A stretch of DNA of 14,840 bases from Candidatus Omnitrophota bacterium (GCA_023247285.1 JAHFGU010000028.1:1-14840), one strand, 5' to 3'; shown: positions 1 to 6,498, counted from the stretch's first letter. The notes: generated by a model not told the origin, from the letters alone. A program made the numbers and translations.

Positions 1-1
1 A

Positions 2-622
2 TGGTCCGCCGTGTGGCGCGAGGCGATCAGCCGGTTTCGGCACACCGTGGGCTACGCCAAGTCTCTCGCAGGCCTCTGGCAGTATCTCTGGGCGGCGTTC
101 TTCAGCCTGAACGCGATCAATACCGTCTTGGTGTTCATGGGCGTCTACGCGAAACAGCGCATGCGGCTCGCCGAGGGCGACATGGTCCGCTTCTTCGTCT
201 TCAGCCAGATCTTCGCGATCCTGGGCGCGCTGGTCTTCGGCCGGTACAGCATCCGCTGGGGCGGCAAGCGGACGCTGATGCGGATTTGGGTCGGCTGGAT
301 GGCGGCGCTGACGCTGTTGGCCGCTCGGCCGACGCTCGCCGGGCTATGGGTGGCCGGTCCGGTCATCGGGTTCTGTTTGGGATCGACGTGGGCGACCGGC
401 CGGGTGCTCCTCGTGCAGCTTGCGCCCAAGGACCGGTTGGCCGAGCTGTTCGGGCTGGCAGGGGTCTTCGCGCGCGCCTCGGCGATTGTCGGCCCAATCG
501 TCTGGGGGGCGCTCATCGGGCCGCGCGGCGAGCACACCGAGCTGGGCCTGCTCTGGTTGTTGGCGCTTCTCGCGATCGGCCTCAGCCTGCTGCGCCAGGT
601 GCCGGAGGCCTCGCCGGCATGA
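2..622 (+). CDS. MFS transporter, UMF1/Atg22-like, C-terminal part (5' end outside the window)
   Basis: This is the C-terminal half of a polytopic inner-membrane transporter; the open frame runs off the left edge, so the real start is not visible. A GTG at position 11 is in frame but probably internal. The roughly 206 visible residues contain about five or six hydrophobic helices joined by short basic loops, for example RWGGKRTL, a typical MFS cytoplasmic loop. The stretch LFGLAGVFARASAIVGPIVWG resembles the 'FFGLY..SG+.....GP..FG' signature of the UMF1 (Atg22-like) branch of the major facilitator superfamily, whose members are about 420-450 residues long. The substrate cannot be inferred. 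The gene ends 16 bases before era with no visible terminator between them, so the two are probably co-transcribed. MFS assignment is firm; the UMF1 branch is likely. Confidence 0.75.
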   Translation, partial: WSAVWREAISRFRHTVGYAKSLAGLWQYLWAAFFSLNAINTVLVFMGVYAKQRMRLAEGDMVRFFVFSQIFAILGALVFGRYSIRWGGKRTLMRIWVGWMAALTLLAARPTLAGLWVAGPVIGFCLGSTWATGRVLLVQLAPKDRLAELFGLAGVFARASAIVGPIVWGALIGPRGEHTELGLLWLLALLAIGLSLLRQVPEASPA

Positions 623-638
623 CGCGTCGCCGCTGGGC

Positions 639-1544
639 ATGAGCGCGCATAAGTCCGGGTTCGTGGGGTTGGTGGGCCGGCCCAACGTGGGCAAGTCCAC
701 GATCCTCAACTGGTATGTGGGCGAGAAGGTCTCGATTGTCTCGCCAAGCCCGCAGACGACCCGACAGCGCGTCCTAGGGGTCGTGACCCGGGATGACGCC
801 CAAGCGCTGTTCCTGGACACGCCTGGGCTGCACAAGCCGCAGCACACGCTGGGGCGCGCGATGGTCGGGATCGCCAAGACCGTGCTGGCGGATGCGGACG
901 TCCTGGTCGTCGTCATCGACGGCCGCGCCGGCATCACCGAGGAGGATGAGCGCGTGTGGTCATCGGTGCGGGCGGTGAAGCGCCCGCGGCTGCTGGCCAT
1001 CAACAAGGTGGACGTGACGCGCAAGCCGCGGCTGCTGCCGCTCCTTGACGCCGCAGCGAAGACCCGGCTCTTCGCGGAGTGCATCCCGGTCTCTGCGCTG
1101 ACCGGCGAGCAGATGCCCGTGCTGCTGGATCGGATCATTGCGCTCTTGCCTGAAGGCCCGCGATGGTATGAGCCCGGCCAGCGGACCGACCAGCCCTCGG
1201 AGCAGGTGATGAGCGAGCTGATCCGTGAGCAAGTGCTGCTGGCTACTCGGCAGGAGGTGCCGCAATCGATCGCCGTGCTGATCGACAGCATCGAAGAACG
1301 CCCGAACCGGCTCCTGGCGATCCAGGCGACGATTTTGGTGGAGCGGCCTGGGCAGAAGGCGATCCTCATTGGCCATGCCGGTTCCATGCTCAAGCGGATC
1401 GGGCAAGCGGCCCGCCAGGAACTGGAGCGGTTCGCCGGCCGCAAGGTCTACCTCGGTCTTTGGGTCAAGCTGGCAGAGGGCTGGCGGCACGATGAGCGGG
1501 TGCTGCGCCAACTCGGCCTGCTCGATTCGGCGAAACGGTCATGA
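639..1544 (+). CDS. era: GTPase Era
   Basis: Era is an essential GTPase that binds the 3' end of 16S rRNA and helps assemble the 30S ribosomal subunit. The 301-residue product matches the usual Era length. The GTPase motifs are all present: G1 GRPNVGKST (residues 13-21), a switch-I QTTRQRVLG, G3 DTPGLHKP, G4 NKVD and G5 SAL. The C-terminal KH RNA-binding domain carries AILIGHAGSMLKRIG and KVYLGLWVKLAEGWR, both diagnostic of Era. The ATG at 639 was chosen because it places the G1 loop at the normal distance from the N-terminus; the frame is open further upstream but overlaps the MFS gene. No Shine-Dalgarno is obvious, so translation is probably coupled to the gene before it. Its stop codon overlaps the start of the Nudix gene (ATGA). 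Confidence 0.97.
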   Translation: MSAHKSGFVGLVGRPNVGKSTILNWYVGEKVSIVSPSPQTTRQRVLGVVTRDDAQALFLDTPGLHKPQHTLGRAMVGIAKTVLADADVLVVVIDGRAGITEEDERVWSSVRAVKRPRLLAINKVDVTRKPRLLPLLDAAAKTRLFAECIPVSALTGEQMPVLLDRIIALLPEGPRWYEPGQRTDQPSEQVMSELIREQVLLATRQEVPQSIAVLIDSIEERPNRLLAIQATILVERPGQKAILIGHAGSMLKRIGQAARQELERFAGRKVYLGLWVKLAEGWRHDERVLRQLGLLDSAKRS

Positions 1545-2080
1545 CGCGCGTCAAGCTGATCTCGCGGCGATTGATCTACGCGGGCCGCGTGATCCGGCTC
1601 TACCGCGAGGTGCTGGAGGTCGCAGGCAAGCGCCTCGTGCGCGAGACCGCGCAGCATCCCGGCGCGGTCGTCATTGCGCCGGTGCTCGATGATGGCCGCC
1701 TCGTGTGCGTCCGTCAATACCGCCGCGCGGTGGACCGCACGCTGCTCGAGCTGCCCGCAGGGACGCTGGAGCCCGGCGAGGCGCGGGAGGCTTGCGCGCG
1801 GCGAGAGCTGGAAGAGGAAACCGGCTGGCGGGCCGGCCGGTTACGGCGCCTCACCCAGTTTTACGCAGCACCAGGCGTGATCTCAGAGCAGCTGACCGTG
1901 TTCTTGGCGCAGGGCCTGGTGCGCGCCGCCGCGCGGCCGGACGCCGACGAACTGGTCGAACCCGTCATACTGCCCATGCGGATCGCCCTGGCGCACATCC
2001 GCTCCAGGGCCATCTGCGACGCCAAAACGATCATCGGGATCTGGATGGCAGCCGCCGCCCTCCGTCGACGGCAGGCTTGA
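1541..2080 (+). CDS. Nudix hydrolase, ADP-ribose pyrophosphatase-like
   Basis: The 179-residue protein carries a perfect Nudix box at residues 74-96: G-x5-E-x7-REL-x-EE-x-GW, beginning GTLEPGE and ending RELEEETGW, with the glutamates that bind the catalytic metal. The preceding VCVRQYR followed by LLELPAGTLE is typical of the ADP-ribose pyrophosphatase (NudF/YffH-like) branch. Those enzymes hydrolyse ADP-ribose or related nucleoside diphosphate sugars to AMP plus sugar phosphate in the cytoplasm. The exact substrate is inferred from the branch, not from a specificity residue. The ATG overlaps the era stop codon by four bases (ATGA), which indicates translational coupling. A promoter-like -35 for the next gene overlaps this gene's stop codon. 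Confidence 0.88.
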   Translation: MTRVKLISRRLIYAGRVIRLYREVLEVAGKRLVRETAQHPGAVVIAPVLDDGRLVCVRQYRRAVDRTLLELPAGTLEPGEAREACARRELEEETGWRAGRLRRLTQFYAAPGVISEQLTVFLAQGLVRAAARPDADELVEPVILPMRIALAHIRSRAICDAKTIIGIWMAAAALRRRQA

Positions 2081-2105
2081 AGCGCCTGCGGCTTTTGTGT
2101 AGACT
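2077..2105 (+). promoter_or_regulatory. Putative sigma-70 promoter giving a leaderless yqeY transcript
   Basis: TTGAAG (2077-2082) is separated by exactly 17 bases from TAGACT (2100-2105). The predicted transcription start, about seven bases past the -10, falls on or next to the A of the yqeY ATG at 2112. There is no Shine-Dalgarno in front of that ATG, which fits a leaderless mRNA. The -35 overlaps the stop codon of the Nudix gene. The prediction rests on consensus match and spacing only. Confidence 0.5.
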
Positions 2106-2111
2106 ACCGGC

Positions 2112-2558
2112 ATGCCCACCCTCGCTGAGCGCCTCGAAGCCGACTACAAGACCGCCCTGAAGACCGGCGACCGCCTCCGGGTCGACACGCTGCGCCTCGT
2201 CAAGGCCGGCATCCAGCGGGCGGCGATCGACAAGCGCAAGCCGACGCTGGATGACGCCGACGTGATCCAAGTCCTAGGCCAGCAGGCCAAACAGCGGCGG
2301 GAGACAATCGAGTTTGCCCGTTCGGGCCAGCGCCAGGACGTGCTTGGCCAGGCGACCGCGGAGCTGGCCATTCTTGAAGCGTACTTGCCGCGGCAGCTCT
2401 CCCAAGAAGCGCTGGGCCGTCTCGTGGACGAAGCGATCGCCGCCATGGGTCCGCAGCAAGGGCCGGTCATGAAGTATGTCATGGGCAAGGCAGCCGGCGC
2501 GGCCGACGGCAAGGCAGTCAGCCAGCTGGTGGCCGCGCGGCTCAAGCCAGGGGCCTAA
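2112..2558 (+). CDS. GatB/YqeY domain protein
   Basis: The 148-residue protein matches the YqeY family in length and pattern. It opens with a helical segment TLAERLEADYKTALKTGD followed by RVDTLRLVKAGIQRAAID. Then come QQAKQRRETIEFARSGQRQD, ILEAYLPRQLS and the C-terminal VMKYVMGKAAGAADGKAVSQLV, which corresponds to the family's G-x-VM...G-x-ADG...V stretch. YqeY is related to the tail domain of the GatB subunit of the glutamyl/aspartyl-tRNA amidotransferase and is thought to bind tRNA or tRNA-charging enzymes; its precise role is not established. The ATG has no Shine-Dalgarno but lies at the predicted transcription start of a 17-bp-spaced promoter. The stop codon TAA directly abuts the fold-back element that follows. 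Confidence 0.92.
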   Translation: MPTLAERLEADYKTALKTGDRLRVDTLRLVKAGIQRAAIDKRKPTLDDADVIQVLGQQAKQRRETIEFARSGQRQDVLGQATAELAILEAYLPRQLSQEALGRLVDEAIAAMGPQQGPVMKYVMGKAAGAADGKAVSQLVAARLKPGA

Positions 2559-2906
2559 GAGCACCTCACCGCATGCCGACAGGGTCGCGTTGCGAGCGCC
2601 AGGCGGCCAGGTCCAAGGAGCGACGACGATGACGTATCAGCAGGAAGCGATACGGCGAGGAGGAGCGACGCCGGAGATGGCCGCCTGCCGCCGCAACCCC
2701 GCGTCGTCGCTTGATGGGCTGGGCCGATCCGCCTCGCCGCGCGGCGTCCCTCGACTCCGCTCGGGACGCCGTCCTGAGCGTCAGCCGAAGGACGGCGTTG
2801 CTCGTCGTCGGCGCACCTCGACTCCTCAGTACGCCGTCCTCCTCGCGCCTGGCGCGGCTCGCGGCTGGGCCCAGCGCGGCCCTGTGGGCATGCGGTGAGG
2901 TGCTCT
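2558..2906. repeat. ~350-bp non-coding fold-back element with 20-bp terminal inverted repeats
   Basis: The left end (2558-2577, beginning AGAGCACCTC) is the exact reverse complement of the right end (2887-2906). Complementarity continues inward with interruptions: ACAGGG and CGCG match on both sides, then further GCGAGC and GCCAGGCG-type blocks. The middle contains repeated motifs. CCTCGACTCC occurs at 2749-2758 and 2816-2825, ACGCCGTCCT at 2766-2775 and 2831-2840, and the inverse AGGACGGCGT at 2789-2798, so several alternative hairpins can form. No frame through it looks like a protein. It fits exactly between the yqeY stop and the ferredoxin start. This looks like a MITE-like or other palindromic repeat; no transposase is present. 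The repeat structure is directly visible, while its mobility is inferred. Confidence 0.8.
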
Positions 2907-2907
2907 A

Positions 2908-3171
2908 ATGGCGGTGACCACCGCGCAGCCGCGCAAAGGCCGCCCAAAGGCGCTCATCAATCCCGACAGCTGCACCGGGTGCGAGGTCTGCATCGCGGTC
3001 TGCCCGGTGGACTGCATCAGCAAGCAGCCGGGCCCGGAATTTCCCGGCCTCAATGCCACGTGCATCATCGACCAGCCTAAGTGCATCGGCTGCTGGCTCT
3101 GCGAAAAGATCTGCCCCTGGGAGGCGATCACGATGGTCCCGCCGCAAGAAGGGCCGGTGGCTGGTGTGTAA
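2908..3171 (+). CDS. 2[4Fe-4S] ferredoxin
   Basis: This 87-residue cytoplasmic electron carrier has two complete cluster motifs. CTGCEVCIAVCP uses Cys 22, 25, 28 and 32, and CIGCWLCEKICP uses Cys 59, 62, 65 and 69. The ~26-residue gap between motifs is longer than in clostridial ferredoxins and includes an extra cysteine at 52; Cys 36 follows the first motif. A basic N-terminal stretch (PRKGRPKA) precedes the fold. The ATG is preceded by GGTGAGG (2894-2900) at about seven bases, and this ribosome binding site lies inside the right terminal repeat of the fold-back element. The redox partner is unknown and no oxidoreductase is adjacent. The tRNA-binding protein gene begins about 21 bases downstream, suggesting one transcript. 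Confidence 0.93.
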   Translation: MAVTTAQPRKGRPKALINPDSCTGCEVCIAVCPVDCISKQPGPEFPGLNATCIIDQPKCIGCWLCEKICPWEAITMVPPQEGPVAGV

Positions 3172-3192
3172 CGGGCAGGGAAGGAGGACGTG

Positions 3193-3603
3193 ATGAGCGA
3201 CAGTCAGCCGAATGCCGGCAGCGCACCCCTGAGTCAATCCCCGCCCGGCGTCAGCCCGGCCAATCCCCCGCCGCCCGATTTAATCACCATTGAAGAATTC
3301 AAGAAGCTGCAGCTGCGGGTGGGGACCGTGGTGTCCGCCCAGGACCATCCCAACGCCGACCGGCTGCTGGTGCTCACGATTGATCTTGGCGAGCCCGCGC
3401 CCAAGCAAGTGGTTGCCGGCATCCGCACCGCCTATCCGGCCTCCACCCTCGTCGGCAAGCACGTGGTGGTTGTCGCCAATCTCAAGCCTGCGACCCTGCG
3501 CGGCGTCGAAAGCCAGGGCATGGTGCTGGCCGCGACGGACGGGGACCGCCTGGTCCTAATCTCGCTGGATCAACCCGTGCGGCCTGGCAGCCACGTCCGG
3601 TAA
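3193..3603 (+). CDS. Free-standing tRNA-binding OB-fold protein (MetRS C-terminal / Trbp111-like)
   Basis: Residues ~31-136 form the tRNA-binding OB-fold found at the C-terminus of methionyl-tRNA synthetase and in Trbp111/CsaA. The key segments are LQLRVGTVVSAQDHPNADRL, LTIDLGEP, QVVAGI and VVVVANLKPATLRGVESQGM, with the diagnostic HPNADRL and ANLKP..LRG..SQGM. This domain binds the elbow of tRNA non-specifically. The first ~28 residues are rich in Pro, Ser and Ala and look like a flexible linker. No synthetase catalytic domain is encoded upstream, so the protein is free-standing here. ATG 3193 is preferred because AAGGAGG (3181-3187) sits five bases upstream; GTG 3190 would add one residue. 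The hydrolase gene follows after 21 bases. Confidence 0.88.
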   Translation: MSDSQPNAGSAPLSQSPPGVSPANPPPPDLITIEEFKKLQLRVGTVVSAQDHPNADRLLVLTIDLGEPAPKQVVAGIRTAYPASTLVGKHVVVVANLKPATLRGVESQGMVLAATDGDRLVLISLDQPVRPGSHVR

Positions 3604-3624
3604 GCGGTTTTCGACCTCCCTCCC

Positions 3625-4512
3625 GTGATCGGGCTCGAAATTCTGGTCCTGGTCCTCTTCTGGACCTGGGCCGTGATTGCCTATCTCTTTCTGCGCAGCA
3701 CGCTCCCGCCAAGGCTGCCGATCAGCATCACGCCCGTACAGCTTGGCCTCCCCATGAACACCGTTGAGTTCCCGGCAAGCGATGGGGTTCGGATCGCCGC
3801 GTGGACCATCACCCGGGACCCTGGTTTCCCATGGATCATCAGCTGCCATGGCCTGGGAGCCAACCGCGCTGATTTGCTGGACATCGTGCGGGGGCTTTCA
3901 GCCGCCGGCTTCAACCTACTGCTGTTTGATTTTCGCGGCCACGGGGCCAGCGGGGGCCGTGCGACGTCCTTCGGCTGGCGTGAGCAGCGGGATCTGGAGG
4001 GCGCACTGGCCTTCCTAAGCCAGCACGCAGGGTTGCCAGCCAGGCCGTATGGCGTCTACGGGGTGTCCATGGGCGCGGCAGTGGGCCTCCTCGTTGCGGC
4101 ACGGGATGAGCGGATCGGCGCGGTGGCTGCTGACAGCTCCTACGCCAATTTGCACGACGCCTTGTCGCGCCATCTGCGGCTGCTCTATCCGTATGTGCCG
4201 CGCGCGGTCTTCTTGCCGCTGGTTGCCGCCACCTATCGCCTGCGCTTTGGCGTGTGGCCGCATCGCGTCGCGCCAGAGACCGCTGCCGGCCAATTGACCA
4301 ACCGGCCGATCCTCGTGATTCAAGGAGGCGAGGATCCCCGACAGCCGCGCGAAGACGCCGTCCGCCTGGCTGCCGCAGCGCATGGGGAACTCTGGGTGAT
4401 TGATGGGGCGGCACACCTCGGCGGGTTCGGGGCCGACGCTCGCGCCTACGGCGATCGCCTGATCGGGTTTTTTGGCCAAGCCATTGGCCGTGCCGTCGGC
4501 AACTCTGTTTAG
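3625..4512 (+). CDS. Membrane-anchored alpha/beta hydrolase
   Basis: This is a 295-residue serine hydrolase of the alpha/beta fold. Residues ~4-23 form a single hydrophobic N-terminal helix, probably an inner-membrane anchor. The oxyanion-side motif HGLGANR is at 75-81, FDFRGHGASGG follows near 101-111, and the nucleophile elbow GVSMGA places the serine at 148. The acid is probably Asp 237 in GGEDPRQP and the histidine His 264 in GAAHLGG, so the catalytic triad is complete. The arrangement resembles bacterial proteins annotated as alpha/beta hydrolases of the BEM46/YfhR or dienelactone-hydrolase-like type; the substrate is unknown. The GTG start at 3625 lacks a Shine-Dalgarno but retains the anchor. 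An ATG at 3754 would remove it and is the alternative. Confidence 0.83.
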   Translation: MIGLEILVLVLFWTWAVIAYLFLRSTLPPRLPISITPVQLGLPMNTVEFPASDGVRIAAWTITRDPGFPWIISCHGLGANRADLLDIVRGLSAAGFNLLLFDFRGHGASGGRATSFGWREQRDLEGALAFLSQHAGLPARPYGVYGVSMGAAVGLLVAARDERIGAVAADSSYANLHDALSRHLRLLYPYVPRAVFLPLVAATYRLRFGVWPHRVAPETAAGQLTNRPILVIQGGEDPRQPREDAVRLAAAAHGELWVIDGAAHLGGFGADARAYGDRLIGFFGQAIGRAVGNSV

Positions 4513-4632
4513 TCTTGGTTTAAACTGCGTGGGAAGCTTAAGGGCGCTTGGCTACGCCTGCTGTATTTTACAGAATATCCATTATAAGACATTATTTAGG
4601 AACCGGAATGTCAAGGTATTCCAGGCAAAGGG
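4513..4632. other. AT-rich gap between convergent genes
   Basis: This 120-bp stretch is strikingly richer in A and T than its neighbours. It separates the hydrolase (+) from the DUF3108-like gene (-). It contains a small perfect hairpin, CTGTA-TTT-TACAG (4561-4573), and a weak GGCG/CGCC hairpin followed by a few T residues that might end the plus-strand transcript. There is also a direct repeat TATTCCAGG (4617-4625 and 4634-4642), whose second copy overlaps the end of the minus-strand gene. No coding potential is seen. A bidirectional transcription end is plausible but no strong terminator is present. Confidence 0.4.
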
Positions 4633-5508
4633 TTATTCCAGGGACTGCGCCAGCCTGATAATATCCGGCGGGATGGATGAGGCGTCCAGCACCGCGCTCA
4701 TCTGCCCCCAAGGAGTGGTGGCGCGCACGAGCAGCGGCAGGCGGTAGGTATCCGTGGTCAGGTATGCCCAGATCCGTCCTCGGCGCACCAGTAATCCCTT
4801 AAACGACGCCTCGGGCTCGGCCACCAGGCATGGGAACGTGCCACGCTTCAGCAGCTCCAGGTGCAGCGGCGGCCTGATGATGATCCGGGTCTGGTAGATC
4901 TTCTCGTCCGTATAGAGGTTGACCCGGAGCTGGTCCACGGCGTCTAGGGGCTGGCTCCGGAACCAGTAGAGGGCGCTGATGAGGTCCTGGAATTGCTCTG
5001 GCAGTTCGATGGTTTTGGTCGAGTTGTTGACGAGCGAGTGGTACGTGGCGCGCCGCTGCGGCGCATCGAACACCACCACCTCGCGCGCCCGGTAGGTGCC
5101 CTCCTGCTGGTCTTTTTCAAACCGCAGCGGCTGGAGCGTGTCGGCATCGAGGTAGGAATGCACGGTATCGTGGATCGGGTAAAACACCGACAGCAGGTCG
5201 TTGGAGCTGGCCTGTGCCTCGATATGGTAGGCGCGGTGCCCTTCGAGCTCGACGATTTCCTTGACCTCAATCCATCCAGACCCGACCGGCAGCCCAAGCC
5301 AGCGGCCCTGAAAGGCCAGGCGTTCGCCGAGCACAGGCTGCCGACGGGGCGGCGAGATCTCAAACGCGGCGAGCGGGCGGGTGTCGGCCTCAGCGTTCCC
5401 TGCCCAGGCCGGCGCGGGCAGTGTCAGCAGCCAGGCTGCGAGGAGCCCGGCGGCGACGTTATTCCCACGCGTAGTCAGGCAACTCCATCGGTTCGTACGG
5501 CGAACCAT
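4633..5508 (-). CDS. DUF3108-like secreted protein
   Basis: This is a 291-residue exported protein that resembles the DUF3108 family, whose members are periplasmic or outer-membrane-associated beta-rich proteins of unknown function. With the ATG at 5508 the N-terminus is MVRRTNRW followed by a hydrophobic stretch ending PAPAWA, a good signal peptidase I site near residue 36. Family-like segments are GERLAFQGRWLGLPVGSGWI, HRAYHIEAQASSND, DTVHSYLDADTLQPLRFEKD and a C-terminal RLPLLVRATTPWGQMSAVL. The frame is open further upstream, but no other ATG, GTG or TTG gives a better signal peptide. This start lies 50 bases inside the preceding TIGR04073-like gene and has no Shine-Dalgarno, so translation is probably coupled. 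Family assignment is from pattern recognition; start confidence is moderate. Confidence 0.7.
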   Translation of the reverse strand: MVRRTNRWSCLTTRGNNVAAGLLAAWLLTLPAPAWAGNAEADTRPLAAFEISPPRRQPVLGERLAFQGRWLGLPVGSGWIEVKEIVELEGHRAYHIEAQASSNDLLSVFYPIHDTVHSYLDADTLQPLRFEKDQQEGTYRAREVVVFDAPQRRATYHSLVNNSTKTIELPEQFQDLISALYWFRSQPLDAVDQLRVNLYTDEKIYQTRIIIRPPLHLELLKRGTFPCLVAEPEASFKGLLVRRGRIWAYLTTDTYRLPLLVRATTPWGQMSAVLDASSIPPDIIRLAQSLE

Positions 5509-5788
5509 AGGCGCGCGGGATCGGCAGCGGAAAGGTGAGCGCCTCGTAGATGCCAACGCCGCCGCGCAGGAGGGTCAACCCGACGCCCTTGACAGCCCCG
5601 CGCCCGGCGCCGAGGACCGGGTTCTGTTCCTGCGTGCCGAGCTGGATCTGCTTCGGAATCTCGATCCAGCCGGTGAGCACGTTCACCACGCCGCGCCCGG
5701 CCTTGTGGATGGGATCCTGGGCCCAGGCAGTCTGACACACGGCGGTCGCGATCCCAATGATGAGCGCTACGCTTGCCACACGTCGCAT
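5459..5788 (-). CDS. Small secreted protein, TIGR04073 family (exosortase-system-associated), copy 1
   Basis: The 109-residue protein has a classic signal peptide (MRR, hydrophobic core, AWA-QD cleavage near residue 23). The mature part carries KAGRGVVNVLTGWIEIPKQI, a glycine-rich GAGRGAVKGVGLTLLRGGVGIYE, then ALTFPLPIPRAYGSPYEPM and LPDYAW. This matches the TIGR04073 family, small exported proteins named for their co-occurrence with exosortase systems; no function is established. A paralogue sits at 7352-7729. The glycine-spaced segment could insert in a membrane, but that is conjecture. The ATG has AAGGAG (5794-5799) five bases upstream, and a near-consensus promoter lies just above it. It heads a two-gene operon with the overlapping DUF3108-like gene. 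No exosortase or PEP-CTERM protein is visible in the window. Confidence 0.72.
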   Translation of the reverse strand: MRRVASVALIIGIATAVCQTAWAQDPIHKAGRGVVNVLTGWIEIPKQIQLGTQEQNPVLGAGRGAVKGVGLTLLRGGVGIYEALTFPLPIPRAYGSPYEPMELPDYAWE

Positions 5789-5829
5789 GGACGCTCCTTC
5801 TGGTGTGTGATACGTCTACCTTGAGGCGT

Positions 5830-5858
5830 ATTCTAGGAGCTGCAGCGTCGCTTGTCAA
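5830..5858 (-). promoter_or_regulatory. Near-consensus sigma-70 promoter for the TIGR04073-DUF3108 operon
   Basis: Read on the minus strand, TTGACA (5858 to 5853) is followed after exactly 17 bases by TAGAAT (5835 to 5830). The predicted start near 5823 gives a ~34-nt leader containing the AAGGAG ribosome binding site. The -10 overlaps the TAG stop codon of the upstream HAD gene, so the operon has its own promoter inside the end of the neighbouring gene. Confidence 0.75.
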
Positions 5859-6498
5859 TTCCGCCTGCGAGCCGTTCAAGCACCCTGCAGAGCGCCGGAA
5901 TGGTGCGAACCACCCGGTTCGCCTGACGCAGATATCGGGGCGGCAGCGAGCTCGCGAGCGCCACTACGTAGCCGGCCTGGGCCCGCCTGGCCGAGCGGAT
6001 ACCGTTGGGCGCGTTCTCCACAACCATCGTCGCCTGGCGCGGCACCCCGAGCAGGCGCATGGCCAAGCGGTACGGTTCAGGGTGCGGCTTGCCGTGCCGG
6101 ACGCGGTCGCCGGTCACCGCTGCGTCAAAGAGCGAGCGCTCGGATGCGCGCAGCATCCGGCGCAGCTCACCCGAGGAGGTGCCGGTCACCAAGGCCACGC
6201 GGGCGCCGCCTCCGCGCAGACGGCGCAGGCAGGCGATCAGTCGGGCATCGGGACGCACGGCTCGCGCCAGGCGGGAAAACCGCGTTTCTTTCTCTCGCAG
6301 CAGCGGCCGGGCGTTCCCCGCTACGCGTCGCCCTTGCCGGCGAAGAAGCCTGGCAGCCGTGACCATCCCGGGCTCCCCTTCCCAAACGTACACCTCATGC
6401 GCCGATACCCGGAGCCCAGCGCGTCGGGCTGCTTGCTGCCAAGCCTTGACATGCAGCGGCATGGTGCGGACCAGGACGCCGTCCAGGTCACAACACAC
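5833..6498 (-). CDS. HAD-superfamily hydrolase, beta-phosphoglucomutase-like
   Basis: This is a cytoplasmic phosphatase or phosphomutase of the haloacid dehalogenase superfamily. Numbered from the GTG at 6498 (221 residues), motif I is DLDGVLVRT with nucleophile Asp 4 and acid/base Asp 6. Motif II is LVTGTSS (Thr 105), motif III is GKPHPEPY (Lys 137), and motif IV is VVENAPNGI (Glu 161, Asn 162; many relatives have Glu-Asp here). The helical cap between motifs I and II matches the beta-PGM-like subclass. The start is uncertain. The GTG leaves almost no residues ahead of motif I, and no other ATG, GTG or TTG exists until far inside the upstream NYN gene. No Shine-Dalgarno is seen. The NYN gene ends 28 bases upstream, suggesting one transcript. 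Substrate is unknown. Confidence 0.82.
   Translation of the reverse strand: MCCDLDGVLVRTMPLHVKAWQQAARRAGLRVSAHEVYVWEGEPGMVTAARLLRRQGRRVAGNARPLLREKETRFSRLARAVRPDARLIACLRRLRGGGARVALVTGTSSGELRRMLRASERSLFDAAVTGDRVRHGKPHPEPYRLAMRLLGVPRQATMVVENAPNGIRSARRAQAGYVVALASSLPPRYLRQANRVVRTIPALCRVLERLAGGIDKRRCSS

Noticed and set aside
344..1444. Long minus-strand open frame (366 codons) across the MFS end and era
   Set aside because: It lies antisense to clear Era motifs, has a low-complexity Arg/Ser-rich product and is a common by-product of high GC.
2476..2947. Open frames on both strands across the fold-back element
   Set aside because: Products are Arg-rich with no motif; the frames simply cross an inverted repeat and overlap yqeY or the ferredoxin.
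4581..4614. Perfect TTGACA and perfect TATAAT on the minus strand in the AT-rich gap
   Set aside because: The spacing is 22 bases, too long for a normal sigma-70 promoter, and no better pairing of either box was found.
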